Below are positions 36,033 to 48,210 of a stretch of 64,000 nucleotides of DNA, piece after piece. Position 1 is the stretch's first letter. Each line of letters begins with the position of its first letter. The notes beneath the pieces are model-generated. The model saw nothing but the letters and a program-made list of their open reading frames with translations. It had not been told where the DNA came from and made no database searches. The stretch is from Chondrosia reniformis (lineage: Eukaryota; Porifera; Demospongiae; Chondrillida; Chondrillidae). The DNA lies in the NCBI GenBank assembly GCA_947172415.1, contig OX359192.1, positions 4,528,501 through 4,592,500 on the forward strand. The letters run 5' to 3'. The translations under genes were made by a program, and so were the position numbers.

Positions 36033-39000
36033 GTAGTGAGTACCTACAAGGAGTACATAAAACTAGTAACGAGTACATACAACTACTACATACAACTAGA
36101 ACATACAATTAGTACATAGACCTAGTAAATACAACTAGTACATACAACTAGTAAATACTACTAGTACATACACCTAGAAAATACAACTAGTACAAACAAC
36201 TAGTACATACAACTAGTACATACAGCTAGTGCATACAACTGGTACATACAACTGGTACATTCAACTAGTACATGCAATTAGTACTACAGCTACCACATAG
36301 AACTGGTGCATACAACTAGTAAATACAAAGAGTACATACAACTAGTCCATTCAACCAGTACAAATAATTAGTATGTATATAGAATTAGAATCTACATCTA
36401 GTAATTAAAACTAATACTAGTACATACAACTAGTACATACTACTAGCACTTTACAACTAGTAAATATAACTAATACTAGTACATACAACTAGTACATACC
36501 AACTGGTACATACATGTAGTACATTCAACTAGTACATGCCACTAGTACTACAGCTACTACATAGAACTGGTGCATACAACTAGTAAAGAGTAGTACAACT
36601 AGTACATGCAATTAGTACATACAACTAGTACATACAACTAGTACATACAATTAGTACATACAACTAGTACCTACAACTAGTACCTACAACTAGTAAATAT
36701 AACTAGTACTAGTACATATAACTAGTTAAAACAACCAGTACATACCACTAGTACATAGTACCGGTAACAAGTGCATACAATGAGTTCAAACAACTAGTAA
36801 CGAGTACTTACAACGAGTACATACAACTAGTTCATACAACTAGTACAACAAGTAGTACATAGAAGTAGTTTAAGCAACTAGTACATACAACTAGTACATA
36901 CAACTAGTTCATAACCAGTATATATGACTATTACACATACCTAGTACAGACAACAAGTACATGCAACTAGGACATGTAAACTAGTACATACAAATAGTAC
37001 ATAAAACCAGTTCATACTACTAGTCCATATAACTAGTACATAGAACTAGTACATATACCTAGTACATACATCCAGTACATACAACTATTACATGTAACTA
37101 GTACATTCAACTGGAACTGCAGTTAGTATGCATAATTTGTGCATACACCTAGGCAATGCAATAAAACTAGTACATATAACTAGTACATGTTACTAGAACA
37201 TACAACTAGTACATACAAGTAGAAACTGGTACATATAACTAGTAACTAGTACATACAATTAGTACATACAATTAGTACATACTATTAGTACATACAACTA
37301 GTACCTACAACTAGTATATATAACTAGTACTAGTACATACAACTTGTACAAACAACTGGTAATGAGTATATACAACGAGTTCATACAACTATCACATACA
37401 ACTACTACATGAAACTAGGACATACACCTAGTATATAAAACTAGTACACACACTAGTCCATACAACTAGTACATACAACTAGTTCATGCAACTGGTACAT
37501 ACAACCAGTACTAAAGTTAGTACATAGAACTGGTACATACAACTAGTTATTACAAAGAATACATACAACTAGCACATACGACAAGTACATTCAACTAGTA
37601 ACAAATACACACAAGGAATACATACAACTAGTAACGAATACATAGAACGAGTACATACAATTAGTACATACAACTAGTACACACAATTAGTAAATACATC
37701 TAGTACATTCAACCAGTACCTACAACTAGTGCGTACCACTAGTTCCTACAAATTGTAAATATGACTAGTACTAGTACATACAACTAGTTCAAATGACTAG
37801 TACACACAACTAGTACATACAACTAGTAACGAGTACATACAACCAGTACATACATCTAGCAAATAAACCTGCTACATAAAACTAACACTTGCAACTGGTA
37901 CAAACAAATAGTACCACAGCTAGTTCATACAACTGGTGAATACAACTAGTAAATACGAAGGGTACAAACAACTAGTACATACAACTAGTACATACAAATA
38001 GTAAGGAGTACATACAATAAGTACATACAACTAGTAACATGTACATACAACGATTACATACAACTAGTACAAACAACTAGCACATACAACTAGTACAAAC
38101 AACTAGTACCTACAAATAGTAAATATAACTAATACTAGTACAAAAACTAATTCAAACAATTTGTAACGAATTCATTCAATGAGTACATCCAACTAGTAAC
38201 GAGTACAGACAATGGACACATACAACTGGTTCATACAACTAGTATACACAACAAGTACAAACAACTGGTACATACAACTAGTGCATACAATTAGTACATA
38301 CGACTAGTACTTAAAACTAGCACATTCAACTAGGACCACAGCTAATACATGGAACTGGTGCATACAACTAGTAAATACAAAGAGTACACACAACCAGTCC
38401 ACACAATTTGTACATACAATTAGTACGTGCAACTAATACATAGAAATAGTTCTATAGCTAGTACATAGAATTGGTGTATACAACTAGGATATATAAGAGT
38501 ACATACAACTAGTTCATAATCCTAGTACATACAAACAGTATTTATGACTGGTACATACAACTATTACATTCAACTAGTATGTACAACTAGTACCTACAAC
38601 TTTTAAATATAACGTACAAAATAGTACGTACAATTAGGAAATATAACTAATAATTGTACACATACTACTAGTAAATATAACTAGCACTAATAAACATACA
38701 ACTAGTACATACAACTAGTACTCACAACCAGTACATACCAGTAGTTCATAAAACTAGTACGTTCAACAAATATTTACCACTAGAACATACTATAATACAT
38801 TAAACTATTAACTAGAACATCCCATTTGTATATACAACTATTACTTACAATTAGTAAACACAACCAGTACAAACAACTAGTACATACATCTAGTGTGTAC
38901 AAGTAGGACCTACAACTAGTAAATAAAACCAGTACTGGTAAATACAACTAGTACACACAACTAGCTCACACAACTAATACATAAAACTAGTAAATATTAC

Positions 39001-40291
39001 TAGTTCTAGTACATGCAACTAGTACACACAACTAGTACATACAATTAGTATAAGCAAGCAGTGCATTAAACTAGGACCACAGCTAAAACATAGAACTGGT
39101 GGATACAACTAGTAAATACAAAGAGTAAACAAAACTAGTACATACAACTAGAACATACAGCTAGAACATACAACTAGAACATACAACTAGAATATACAAC
39201 TAGTACATACAACTAGTAACTAGTTCATACAAGAAGTATATAAAACTAGTACCTACTACTAGTAAATTCATCTGGCAAATGCAATTAATACATATATCGA
39301 GTACATACATTTAGTAACGAGTACATACAACAAGTTCTTACAACTAGTAACTATTACATACAATGAATACATACAACTAGTTCATACAAAGAGTACATAC
39401 GACTACTACATAAAACTAGTACATACACCTAGTATATACAACTAGAACATACACCTATTTCACAGAACTAGTACATACAACTAGTACATACAATTGCTAC
39501 ATACAACTAGTTCATGCAACTAGTACATACAACTACTACATACAACTAGACCATACAACTAGTACATACAATTAATACATACAACTAATACATATAACTA
39601 GTACATGAAACTAGTTTAAGCAACTACTACGTCCAACTAGTACTACAACTTGTAAATAGAACTAGCAGTAGTACAGACAACTAGTACATACAACTAGTAC
39701 ATTAAACTAGTACCTACAACTAGTTTATACAACTAGTAAGGAGTACATGCAAATAGTAAATACAACTAGTGAATACAACTAGTACATACAACTATTACAT
39801 ACGACTAGTAAGTATTACATACAACTAGTACATACAAATAGTACCTGCAACTACTTCATACAACTAGTACTTTTACCTAGTACATTCAACTAGCACCTAC
39901 AAGTAGTACATACAGCTAGTACTACAACTAGTAGAGACAAATAGTCCATTCTACCAGTACATAGAACCTACAACTAGTCAATATAACTAGTACTAGTTTA
40001 TGCAACTACTTCATACAACTAGTATACACAACTAGTACAGAGAACTAGTAAATATAATTAGTACTAGTTCACATACTACTAGTACAAAGAACTAGTACGC
40101 ACATCCCTTACATAAAACGGGTACATACAACTAGTACATGCACCTAGGACATAAAACTAGTACATACAACTAGTAACGAGTACATACAACGACTATATAC
40201 AACAAGTAATGAGTATATACAATGAATACATACAACGAGTACATACAACAACTATATACAACTAATACAAAAAACTAGTAAATATATATAT
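36033..40291 (+). repeat. 13-bp minisatellite, forward orientation, rich in signature blocks
   Basis: About 4.3 kb of degenerate units. A composite block (AGCTA..ACATAGAACTGGTG, then CATACAACTAGTAAATAC, then AAAGAGTACA) recurs near 36290, 36548, 37510, 38340, 38455 and 39080, showing higher-order duplication. The first 40 bp right of the Tigger end (GAGTACCTACAAGGAGTAC) are ordinary array. No gene is visible. Confidence 0.93.
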
Positions 40292-40767
40292 GGTCCCTCT
40301 CAATAAACCTGGCCGTTTCACAAGTTACATACGGATGTACGGACGGGTTTGATACGGGGAGTTAAAACAGATAACGTATGGAATTTGAATGCCTTATGGC
40401 CTCATGTCAACGGGTTTAGTACAGATGGATCAAAGCCAATAAGTTTACGTGGTAGGAGGCGAAAATATTTGACTGTCATTATTGCTAAAATAACATTCCG
40501 AAAAGGCGGTAATTTACTAGCTAATATGATTCGTGCTGTGTGTGCTTTGCTTCGAACATTAAAATTCCCCACTTCCTCACAGCCCTGTGGTATCCTTTAT
40601 AATAACAGACTGTGAAGATACCTACGGGTATGGGTGGGTGAACGGGTTTCTTCTATTATGATGAACGGGTTACTGACGAGTCTCGTACTGGTTCGTAAGT
40701 GTGTCTGTGCATAAAAAAACGGTTACGGGTACAGGCGTAGAACGGCCAATTTTTATTGAAAGGTACC
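40292..40767. mobile_element. 476-bp non-autonomous element with about 30-bp terminal inverted repeats
   Basis: Left end GGTCCCTCTCAATAAACC, right end (complement) GGTACCTTTCAATAAAAA, both followed by TGGCCGTT. ACGGGT occurs repeatedly in the interior, clustered near both ends (near 40346, 40408, 40624, 40641, 40666 and 40717), like subterminal binding motifs. No target duplication is clear; the left flank is an (AT)n expansion of the array. An 88-aa open frame at 40349-40615 has no recognisable domain and I do not call it a gene. Superfamily unknown. Confidence 0.7.
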
Positions 40768-41340
40768 GAAACTAGTACTAGTACATACAACTAGTACATA
40801 CACCTAGTACATACAATTAGCACATATTACTATTACATTCAACTAGTACATACAACTAGTACATACAACTAGTAACATAGCTAGTACATAGAACTGGTTC
40901 ATACAACTAGTAAATACGAAGAGTACATACAACTAGTACATACAACTAGTACATAAACCTAGTTCATACAACTAGTACATACATTTAGTACATACAACTA
41001 GTACATACCACTAGTACCTAAAACTAAGAAATATAACTATTACAAGGACATACAACTTGTTCATACAACTAGTAAGTACAACTAGTAAATCCAACTAGTT
41101 ACGAGTACATAAAACGAGTACATACAACTAGTACATGCAACTAGTTCATGCAACTATTACATACAACTGGTTAATACAAAAAATACAACAAGTGGTACAT
41201 ACAACCAGTTCATAACACTAGAACAAAAACTAGTACATATAGCTAGTAAATATAACTGAAACATAGAAATAGTAGTGAATACACATAGAACAACTAGTAC
41301 AACAACTAGAACTACAACTAGTTCATACAACTAGTACATA
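40768..41340 (+). repeat. 13-bp minisatellite, forward arm
   Basis: Degenerate ACTAGTACATACA units between the 476-bp element and core A copy 3. The end (ACAACTAGAACTACAACTAG) resembles the arms that precede other core A copies. Confidence 0.92.
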
Positions 41341-41400
41341 CAAGATGTATGTACTATGTCAATGTACTTTAATGTACTTATAGGTCTAGTCTAATGTACA
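41341..41400 (+). repeat. Core A, copy 3 (F-to-R junction)
   Basis: CAAGATGTATGTACTATGTC, then ATGTACTTATAGGTCTAGTC. Compared with copies 2 and 4 it has a short extra TTTAATG stretch. The array turns from forward to reverse here. Confidence 0.83.
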
Positions 41401-41657
41401 AGTAGTATGTACTAGTTGTATGCACTATTTGTATGTACCAGTTCTAAATGTATGCACTGGTTCTGCGTACCAGTTGTAGTTCTAGTTTAATGTACTAGAT
41501 GTAAGTATTAGTTATATGTACTAGTTGTATGTACTAGGTATATGTACTAGTAATATGTACTAGTTATGTACTATTTGTAAGTACTAGCTGTGTGTACTAG
41601 TTGTTTTGTATTAGATTTAAATACTATTTGTATGTACTAGTTTTATGTACCAGTTCT
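41401..41657 (-). repeat. 13-bp minisatellite, reverse arm, left of PLE-B copy 2
   Basis: Units in reverse orientation (TGTATGTACTAGT). The same arm resumes at 44800 after the PLE-B insertion. Confidence 0.9.
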
Positions 41658-41744
41658 TTATAATGGATGTAAGAGTTCAGTTACTGGCAGGACCTATCAA
41701 GTCCGTAGCCTTGTGGTCCCCTAGGATGCCAGAGTAGGAATGTT

Positions 41745-43442
41745 GTGTATCTTATTACTTGTAAACAATGTGATGTACAGTATGTAGGAGAAACCTCTCA
41801 GATGCTTAGGAGTAGAATGAACAACCATAGGACTAGTACCAAAGGTTTTAAGCCACTGTATCTTTACAATCACTTTAATTCTGATAACCATAGTTTTGAT
41901 GATGCCTTGATTATGCCCATAGAACAGACACCTGAGACACCTAATTCTACTAGCCTCACACTACTGAGAGAAGCGTTCTGGTACAAGGAACTCTGCTCTA
42001 TTTACCCATATGGACTTAACGATAACATTAAAGGCGTTGGCAATATTTCGAAACTTAAAAAAGAAATTATCGTATGGAACCTTTTTAATCGCTTATCTCA
42101 TAAAAGACGGCATCGGCGCTCCAATCTAAAATCGACAGGCAGTAGTAATAACGCTACCTTCGACCCTGAATGGCTCAAAGAACGACTACCACTTTACAAG
42201 AACGTGGGCTTTCTAGCCAAACTTAAACGCGATACTTTTGCATTACAAGCTCGACACCTTCATCGTTTGTTAAACTCGGTACAATGTCTCATCGATACCC
42301 CAGAAACACCTTTTCCACTTAGACTTATGCTAATGATTAAAGACGTTATTAATGCACGCGCTTCAGTCAGCCTTCCCAAACACCCAACGAAAACGACAAG
42401 TCCAGAAGGGTTTCTTAAAATCGTGTTTCATAATAAAGGTGTAGAAAAAATAGGCCTCTCAGGTATCTTAAACCAAAAGTTAGTGTTAGAAACTGTCCCA
42501 CCCTTTATACAAAACAAAGAGCCCCCATGTGTATTATATAAGTATACCCAACCAATAGGACCTCAAATCTTTAACTTTTCAAAAGCCTCTAAGTCAGATG
42601 TTATTAGAAAACCAGAACCCTGTGAGTGTCACAAGTCCCCCTTCATTTACAAGCCCCTAGGCCATGTTTTAACAGGTGACCTATGTATTGTTAGTAACCC
42701 AAAACTTAGAAAACTTCTTAAGAAAGGACCAAAATTTAGAGAACCTAATAACTTTAATTGGGTAACTGCTTTAAAAATGTGTAAGGAAGGTCTTAGAAAA
42801 TATAAGATTACCTGGGCCCATAGACAAAATGTATCTATTTCTGTATTTAGTGAGTGGGAAAATGCTGTACTTAAGAAAATTAATGATAGGATCTCTAAGC
42901 TGTCTAAATCGTATACCAAATCCTCAGTAGCCAAGAAGACCCTTACTTGCCCTAAAATTAAGAAATTCTTAGCAGACCTGCATGATAAGTATGTTATAGC
43001 CCCTGCCGATAAGGCCTCTAATAATATAATATTTATATGTAAGTCCTACTATAGACAAATTATTAATGAAGAACTAGGCAGTACCTCCACTTATGCTAAA
43101 TGTACAGTAGAACCCCAACAGTTAATTAGGAAACACATAGATTTCTTAAAACTAGAGAACTTAGAACCTAAACCAGACTGGTGTAACCATCCCTCTTTTT
43201 ACTGGATGCCTAAGCTACATAAGAACCCTTACAGTTACAGATTCATAGCTGCCTCTCACAAATGTACTACCAAACCCCTTTCTAGATTTCTAAATTCGGC
43301 ACTCAGACTAATTCTCAAACATTTTAGAGAATACTGCCTTGGTATATATAGGAATACTGGTGTTAATGCCTTTTGGATAGTAGAAAACTCACTAGAAGTC
43401 TTAGATAGTCTTAGGTCTATACCCACTAGAAAAACCAGTTAG
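41745..43442 (+). pseudogene. PLE-B GIY-YIG nuclease, linker and first half of RT
   Basis: Residues 1-110 form the nuclease: VYLITCKQCDVQYVGETSQ (GIY-like and YVG strands with a C-x2-C pair), LRSRMNNH (Arg region), YNHFNSDNH (two His) and REAFWYKEL with the putative catalytic Glu, then YPYGLND. The native frame begins a little upstream (QSRNVVYLI). A basic linker (HKRRHRRS) follows, then CECHKSPF, GHVLTGDL, KKGPKFREP and ADKASNNIIFICK, ending at RSIPTRK just before RT motif A. The C-x2-C and His pair suggest a zinc knuckle within the nuclease. The frame is interrupted at its end; the catalytic RT half is in the downstream piece. Confidence 0.9.
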
Positions 43443-43702
43443 CTAGTTTTGATTTTTCTACATTATATACAGCGATCCCCCATAACCTACTTAAAGATAA
43501 GATTACTAACCTTATTCATAGTGCCTATACCTGTAGGAAGTCCCAATATATAGAAGTCTGTCAGGATAAAGCCTTTTGGTCTAACAATGTCTCCAATAAA
43601 GCAGTCACAGCTGTTCATTTAGTAGAGCTCTTTAATTACCTTATTGACAACATTTATGTATGTGTAGACGGTTCTGTATTTAAGCAATGTGTAGGTATCC
43701 CT

Positions 43703-44359
43703 ATGGGTACTGACTGTGCCCCTGTAGTTGCTAATCTTTTTCTGTTTGCCTATGAGTATGAGTTTATGAAAGGACTACTTAAGGATAACATCACCCTAGC
43801 TATTAAATTTTCCAATACTTATAGGTATATTGATGACCTTTTATGTATTAACAACAAGGATTTTGAACTGTCAATTAGTGATATTTACCCCAAAGAACTT
43901 ATTCTTAAAAAGACAAATACCAGCCCTAAAAAATCCCCCATTTTAGACTTAGATATAACCATTACTAACAATCAATTTATCACTGAAGTATATGATAAGC
44001 AAGAGGACTTTAACTTTGATATAGTAAACTTCCCCCATTTAGATAGTAATATTCCTAATACCCCAGCCTATGGCGTCTTTATTTCACAACTAATTAGGTA
44101 TTCCAGAATATGTAGTGACTTCTCCAGTTTTCAGGCTAAAAGTTTGCAGTCATGCAATAGGCTTATTAAGCAGGGTTACAAATACTTTAAGCTAAAATCA
44201 ACCTTTAAAACCTTCCTATCCCGGCAGCCTCTAGTTAGAATCAAGGATAAGCAAAAAGTAGCTAGTATGCTTAAGGACTGTCTTGTGTTACCCCATATTG
44301 TGTTACCCCACCTCCAAAGAAATGTTACTACTAGAAGACCTAAGGGTAGACTTACGTAA
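43703..44359 (+). pseudogene. PLE-B RT catalytic half and C-terminus
   Basis: Open from the motif B methionine: GTDCAPVVANLFLFAYEYE, then motif C YRYIDDLL, PILDLDITI, NIPNTPAYGVFISQLIRYSR, RLIKQGYKYFKL and the basic end RRPKGRLT. Motif A (FDFSTLYTAIPH) lies just upstream, readable in this frame before 43703. It ends here with no further domain, so there is no C-terminal endonuclease, consistent with the N-terminal one in the same element. Confidence 0.88.
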
Positions 44360-44506
44360 TATGTCCTACTTTTGTCTATATTTATGCTGAGTCTGTTTTA
44401 CCTGTACAAGCAAGTTTACTAATAGATTTATAATTAATTCATAAAACCTACATTCCTTTTATAAAATTAAATTTCATCATGTGTCTTAGTTAACACCTTA
44501 TTTAAC

Positions 44507-44532
44507 TTTTGGCGCCAAAATAGTGTATATAA
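44507..44532 (+). promoter_or_regulatory. PLE-B 3' module: E2F-like palindrome plus TATA box, copy 2
   Basis: TTTTGGCGCCAAAA (44507-44520) followed five bases later by TATATAAG, as in copies 1 and 3. About 80 bases further on lies the hammerhead-like core. Confidence 0.6.
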
Positions 44533-44596
44533 GCCCCCTAGATTTAGCATAGTGAGCCAAGGATTCACAGAAGATCAAGATAAAGAAAAAGACAAA

Positions 44597-44659
44597 GACT
44601 CCCAGGATCACTGATGAAGGGTGGAATTCCCAGAAACGGCTGTCTGACCCAGTGGAGAA
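44597..44659 (+). ncRNA. hammerhead-ribozyme-like motif, PLE-B copy 2
   Basis: CTGATGA (44611-44617), stem II GGG/CCC with loop TGGAATT, GAAAC (44633-44637), four-base loop, GTC (44642-44644). Stem I is TCA/TGA plus an outer helix. Stem II is better paired than in copy 1. An extra A after CTGATGA and before GAAAC departs from the textbook core. Confidence 0.62.
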
Positions 44660-44799
44660 GAAGATGAAAGAAGGGAAAAGAAGGAAGAAAAGACTCCTGT
44701 ATCTTCATCTAAAGCTCTCTTTAGGTTTAGTTCCCCTATAGGCTCTTTTTACAGAATAGGCATATAGCATGTAGGAAAATGGTATATTAGATTTTTCAT

Positions 44800-45218
44800 G
44801 TATGTACTGGTTGTATGTCCTTTTTGTATGTAGTAGTTGAAATACTAGTTTAATATACTAGTTGCATGAACTAGTTGTATGTACTAATTGTATGAACTAG
44901 TAGTTTGTACTAGTTGTATGTAGTAGTTTTATGTACTTATTATATGTACTAGTTGTTGTTACTAGTTGTATCGACTAGTTGTATCTACTAATTGCATACT
45001 CTAGTTCTATGTACTAGTTGTTATATTAGTTATTTGGACTACTTGTTAGTACTAGTTGTATTTATTAATTGTATGTCCTAGTTGTATGTTGTAGTAGTAG
45101 TTCTAGTTTAATGTACTAGTTGTATGTGCTAATTATACATACTAGTTCTATGTGTAAGTACTACTTATATGTACTAGTTGTATGTACCAGTTATATGTAC
45201 TAGTTATATATATTTGTT
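44800..45218 (-). repeat. 13-bp minisatellite, reverse arm, right of PLE-B copy 2
   Basis: Continuation of the reverse arm that begins at 41401. The last 100 bp match, variant by variant, the arms left of core B copies 1 and 6. Confidence 0.92.
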
Positions 45219-45253
45219 TTGACAGGAAAGGTTGTCATAAGGACTACCTACGG
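45219..45253 (-). repeat. Core B, copy 3, truncated (R-to-F junction)
   Basis: Only the first 35 bp remain (GACAGGAAAGGTTGTCATAA, GGACTACCTA), then forward array begins. It still sits exactly at an R-to-F switch. Confidence 0.8.
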
Positions 45254-45992
45254 CTAGTAAATTTAACTAGTACTAGTACATACATCTAGTATATACAACT
45301 AGTACATACAGATAGGAACGAAAACATACATGTATTACGTTCAACTAGTGTATACAACTAGTACATACAACTAATAAAAACAACTATTACATAGAACTGG
45401 TACATACGACTAGTCCATACAACAAGTGAAGGCAGCTATTACATAAAATTGGTACATACAACTACACCATACTAGTAACTAGTATATACAACTAGTAACG
45501 AATACAAACAAGTAGTACATACAATTAGTACTTACAACCAGAACATACAATTATTACATATATACAACTAGTAACGAGTACCTACACCAAATACATAGAA
45601 CTAGTGAATACAACTAGTACATACAACTACATCCTAGAACTAATAAATATAACTAGTACTAGTACATAAAACTAGTGGATACAATTACAACATACAACTA
45701 GTACATACAATTAGTACATACATCTAGTACATGCAATTATTACATACAACTAGTACTAAAACTAGTACATAGAATTAATGCATAGAACTAGTATATACAC
45801 TAGTACAAACAACTAGTATATACAACTAGAACAGATAACTAGTACATATACCTAGGACATGCAACTAGTATATATAACTATTACTAGTACAAACAACTGG
45901 TATTTAAAACTAGTAAATATAAGCAGCAGTAGTACATACAACTAGTACATTAAACTAGTACTTATAAGTAACGAGTACAAACAATAGTACAC
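45254..45992 (+). repeat. 13-bp minisatellite, forward orientation
   Basis: Degenerate ACTAGTACATACA units between truncated core B copy 3 and the LINE/SINE-like tail. No gene is visible. Confidence 0.92.
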
Positions 45993-46280
45993 AATTCAAT
46001 TCAATTCAATTTAATTTAATTCAATTCAATAAGCATTATTTAGACTGGGGAGCCTCTCAGCCATTGGCTACTTTACAGTGGTCCCAGATTAGATTACAAA
46101 AAACAAATGAAGGGGGTGTGAGGGGGGAGTACAGGTTAAGGGGGAAAATAATGATAAAATTATATAAATAGATAAATTAGTATATACAGTGAAAATATAA
46201 TGTGTATGCCTCAATTAAGAAACAAAATTTAATCATGAGTTAATATAGTTCAAGTAGAGGTTTGGTTTATGATATGAGTT
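45993..46280 (-). mobile_element. retroposon 3' end with (TTGAA)n tail, minus strand
   Basis: Non-array insert. On the minus strand it ends in a short (TTGAA)n microsatellite (45993-46031 on plus as TTCAA units), preceded by GGGACCACTGTAAAGTAGCC and AGCCAATGGCTGAGAGGCTC. The layout, a short unique body with a simple-repeat tail and no poly(A), is that of CR1/L2-like LINE ends or their SINEs. It shares the style but not obvious sequence with the end of the LINE at 14735. No coding part is present. Confidence 0.6.
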
Positions 46281-46668
46281 GTATGTACAACTAGTACATA
46301 CAACTACTACTTACAACTAGTACATACAACTAGTTCATACAACTACTCCCTACAACTAGAACATAAAACTACTAACTAGTACATACAATTAGTACAGATA
46401 ATTAATATATACAACTAGTTTATACAACTAGTAAATATAACTAGTGTTATTACATACAACTAGTACATACAACTAGTACATACTCATAATACATACAACT
46501 AGTAACGAGCACATACAACAAGTATATATGACTAGTACATACAACTTGTACATACAACTAGTACATAACACTAGTACATATAACTAATACATACAACTAG
46601 AACATACTATAACTAGTACATACAACTAGTACCTACGACCACTAAATTCTACTAGTACTACTATATAC
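46281..46668 (+). repeat. 13-bp minisatellite, forward orientation
   Basis: Degenerate ACTAGTACATACA units between the retroposon tail and family M copy 2. Confidence 0.92.
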
Positions 46669-47711
46669 AAACAAGTAGTTCAAGTTAAAAAAGTCGTTGG
46701 GCTACCTCCCCCCAGAATTTACTCGAACTACTTGGCCACATCGTTGGGCTCTGTCATACTATTCTTAATCCTAACGATTGAGGACCTTTAAGTGTCCTGA
46801 AAATTATAAATAGTGACAGGAAAACTTCGTTAACTAAAGCTCCCTGAACGCCGCCATTTGCAAAAACAATGTATTGACGTATAAATTAAGTGTTACAATA
46901 GTTGTGTATGAACTCATATTATACATATATCGACGTATAAAATGTGTTATAATAGTTGTGTATATATGAACTCGTATTATATATATATTTATATTTGCTT
47001 GTAGGATTCATGTATAGCTAATGCTTCACTGTGTAACATCCCTTTCTTGTTTCTCTACTTTTTGTGCCATCCCTACATCTTCACTATTTTTGTAGAAAAT
47101 TTTTAATATTTCTAGTTTGTGTACTTTATATGGAGTATGGGCTAGGAATTATAATTTTATACCATTTTGGTTTCGCAAAGTTCGACTGATTATGACGTCA
47201 TTAAAATGGCAAAATTATTGAGGCCTTCACTCTTGGGCCATGAAAACCGTCATACTCAATAATAGCGTTATCGCTCTCGCTTCGGCAAAAAAATTACAGC
47301 TCGCAAAATTTGCAATAATTTCGTTTAACAATTAGTCCAAAAGCTTATATACTTTTTAGTTATGGCTGACAAAGAATAAGAAGAATAAGTAGAATAAGAA
47401 GAATAAGAAGAAGAATATGAAGGAGACGAAAATGGAATTTTTAAAGTTTATTATTTCACCAGCGGGACATATTCGCTTGCCTTTAAGGTCTATTTAGAGT
47501 ATGTATATTATATATTTAGCTATACATAGCCTTGTTTTGTTGATTTTCGGCCTATTTCAGGATTTTGCTCCTATATCGATGTATTGGGAAAACGAAAAAA
47601 CCGTGTCATCCCTACTAGGGAGTACTACCGTCCTCCCTGATATCCGTAACATGAAGCCATACATAAATTGCGTTATGAAAACAATAGAGGGAGCTGCCTG
47701 CGACAGCCCCT
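46669..47711 (+). mobile_element. Family M element, copy 2, interrupted by family E
   Basis: Left part (46669 to about 46989) and right part (about 47640-47711) align with M copies 1 and 3: AAACAAGTAGTTCAAG start, CTCGAACTACTTGGCC, TAACGATTGAGGAC, AACGCCGCCATTTGCAAAAA, and the right hairpin near GACAGCCCCT. The (AT)n region is where family E inserted. A 70-aa open frame at 47501-47713 crosses the E/M boundary and is not a gene. Confidence 0.78.
46990..47640 (+). mobile_element. Family E element, copy 2, nested in M
   Basis: Matches E copy 1 from the middle of its hairpin onward (GGATTCATGTATAGCTAATG; TTGTGCCATCCCTACATC; GACGTCATTAAAATGGC; CGTCATACTCAATAATAGCG). The left hairpin arm is missing. 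A (GAAGAATAA)n-type purine run at about 47375-47425 corresponds to the GAAGAAGATGA run of copy 1. No ORF with recognisable domains. Confidence 0.68.
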
Positions 47712-48150
47712 AAAAACTAATGGATGCAACTAGTACCTACAACTAGTATATATAACTTGTATTAGAACATACAAGTAGTACATAAAATTAGTACATGCAA
47801 CTAGTACATAGAGTAGTAACGAGCACATACAGCTTGTACATACAATTAGTAAATAAAACTAGTACATACAACTAGTATATACAATTAGTACATAGAACTA
47901 GGATATATAACTAGTACAGACAACTAGTATATACATTGAACAAGTACATACAACTAGTACATACAACTAGTACTTACAGTTAGTAAATATGACTGGTAAT
48001 AGTATCATACAACTTGTATATTCATATAGTACATAAAAGTGGAACTACAACTACTACATAGAACTAGTACATACAATTAGTGCATAAAACTAATAAATAC
48101 AACAAGTACAAACAACTAGTACTACAACTAGTTAATACAACTAGTACATT
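47712..48150 (+). repeat. 13-bp minisatellite, forward arm
   Basis: Degenerate ACTAGTACATACA units leading into core A copy 4; the last 60 bp (ACAACTAGTACTACAACTAG) match the other pre-A arms. Confidence 0.92.
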
Positions 48151-48210
48151 CAAGATGTATGTTCTATGTCAATGTACTATATACCTGTAGTTCTAGTCTA
48201 ATGTACTAGG
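48151..48210 (+). repeat. Core A, copy 4 (F-to-R junction)
   Basis: CAAGATGTATGTTCTATGTC, then CTATATACCTGTAGTTCTAG. The array turns from forward to reverse. Confidence 0.85.

Larger units (their letters stand above)
41658..44799 (+). mobile_element. Penelope-like element PLE-B, copy 2, nearly full coding length
   Basis: The longest PLE-B copy: N-terminal GIY-YIG nuclease, linker, RT, and the conserved 3' module, ending at TTTTTCAT against reverse-oriented array. GIY-YIG before the RT and none after it is the permuted layout described, as I recall, for the Chlamys/Naiad branch of PLEs; ordinary Penelope elements have it C-terminal. The extreme N-terminus is disturbed and no upstream terminal copy is present, so it is 5'-truncated. 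The frame is interrupted in the middle, leaving two long open pieces (41745-43442 and 43703-44359). Confidence 0.9.

Noticed and set aside
35895-36119. 74-aa frame over the right end of the Tigger
   Set aside because: It runs from non-coding 3' sequence through the terminal repeat into the array.
40349-40615. 88-aa frame inside the 476-bp element
   Set aside because: No recognisable domain or motif; such a length is expected by chance in this composition.
47501-47713. 70-aa frame at the E/M boundary
   Set aside because: It crosses from one nested element into another, so it cannot be an ancestral gene.
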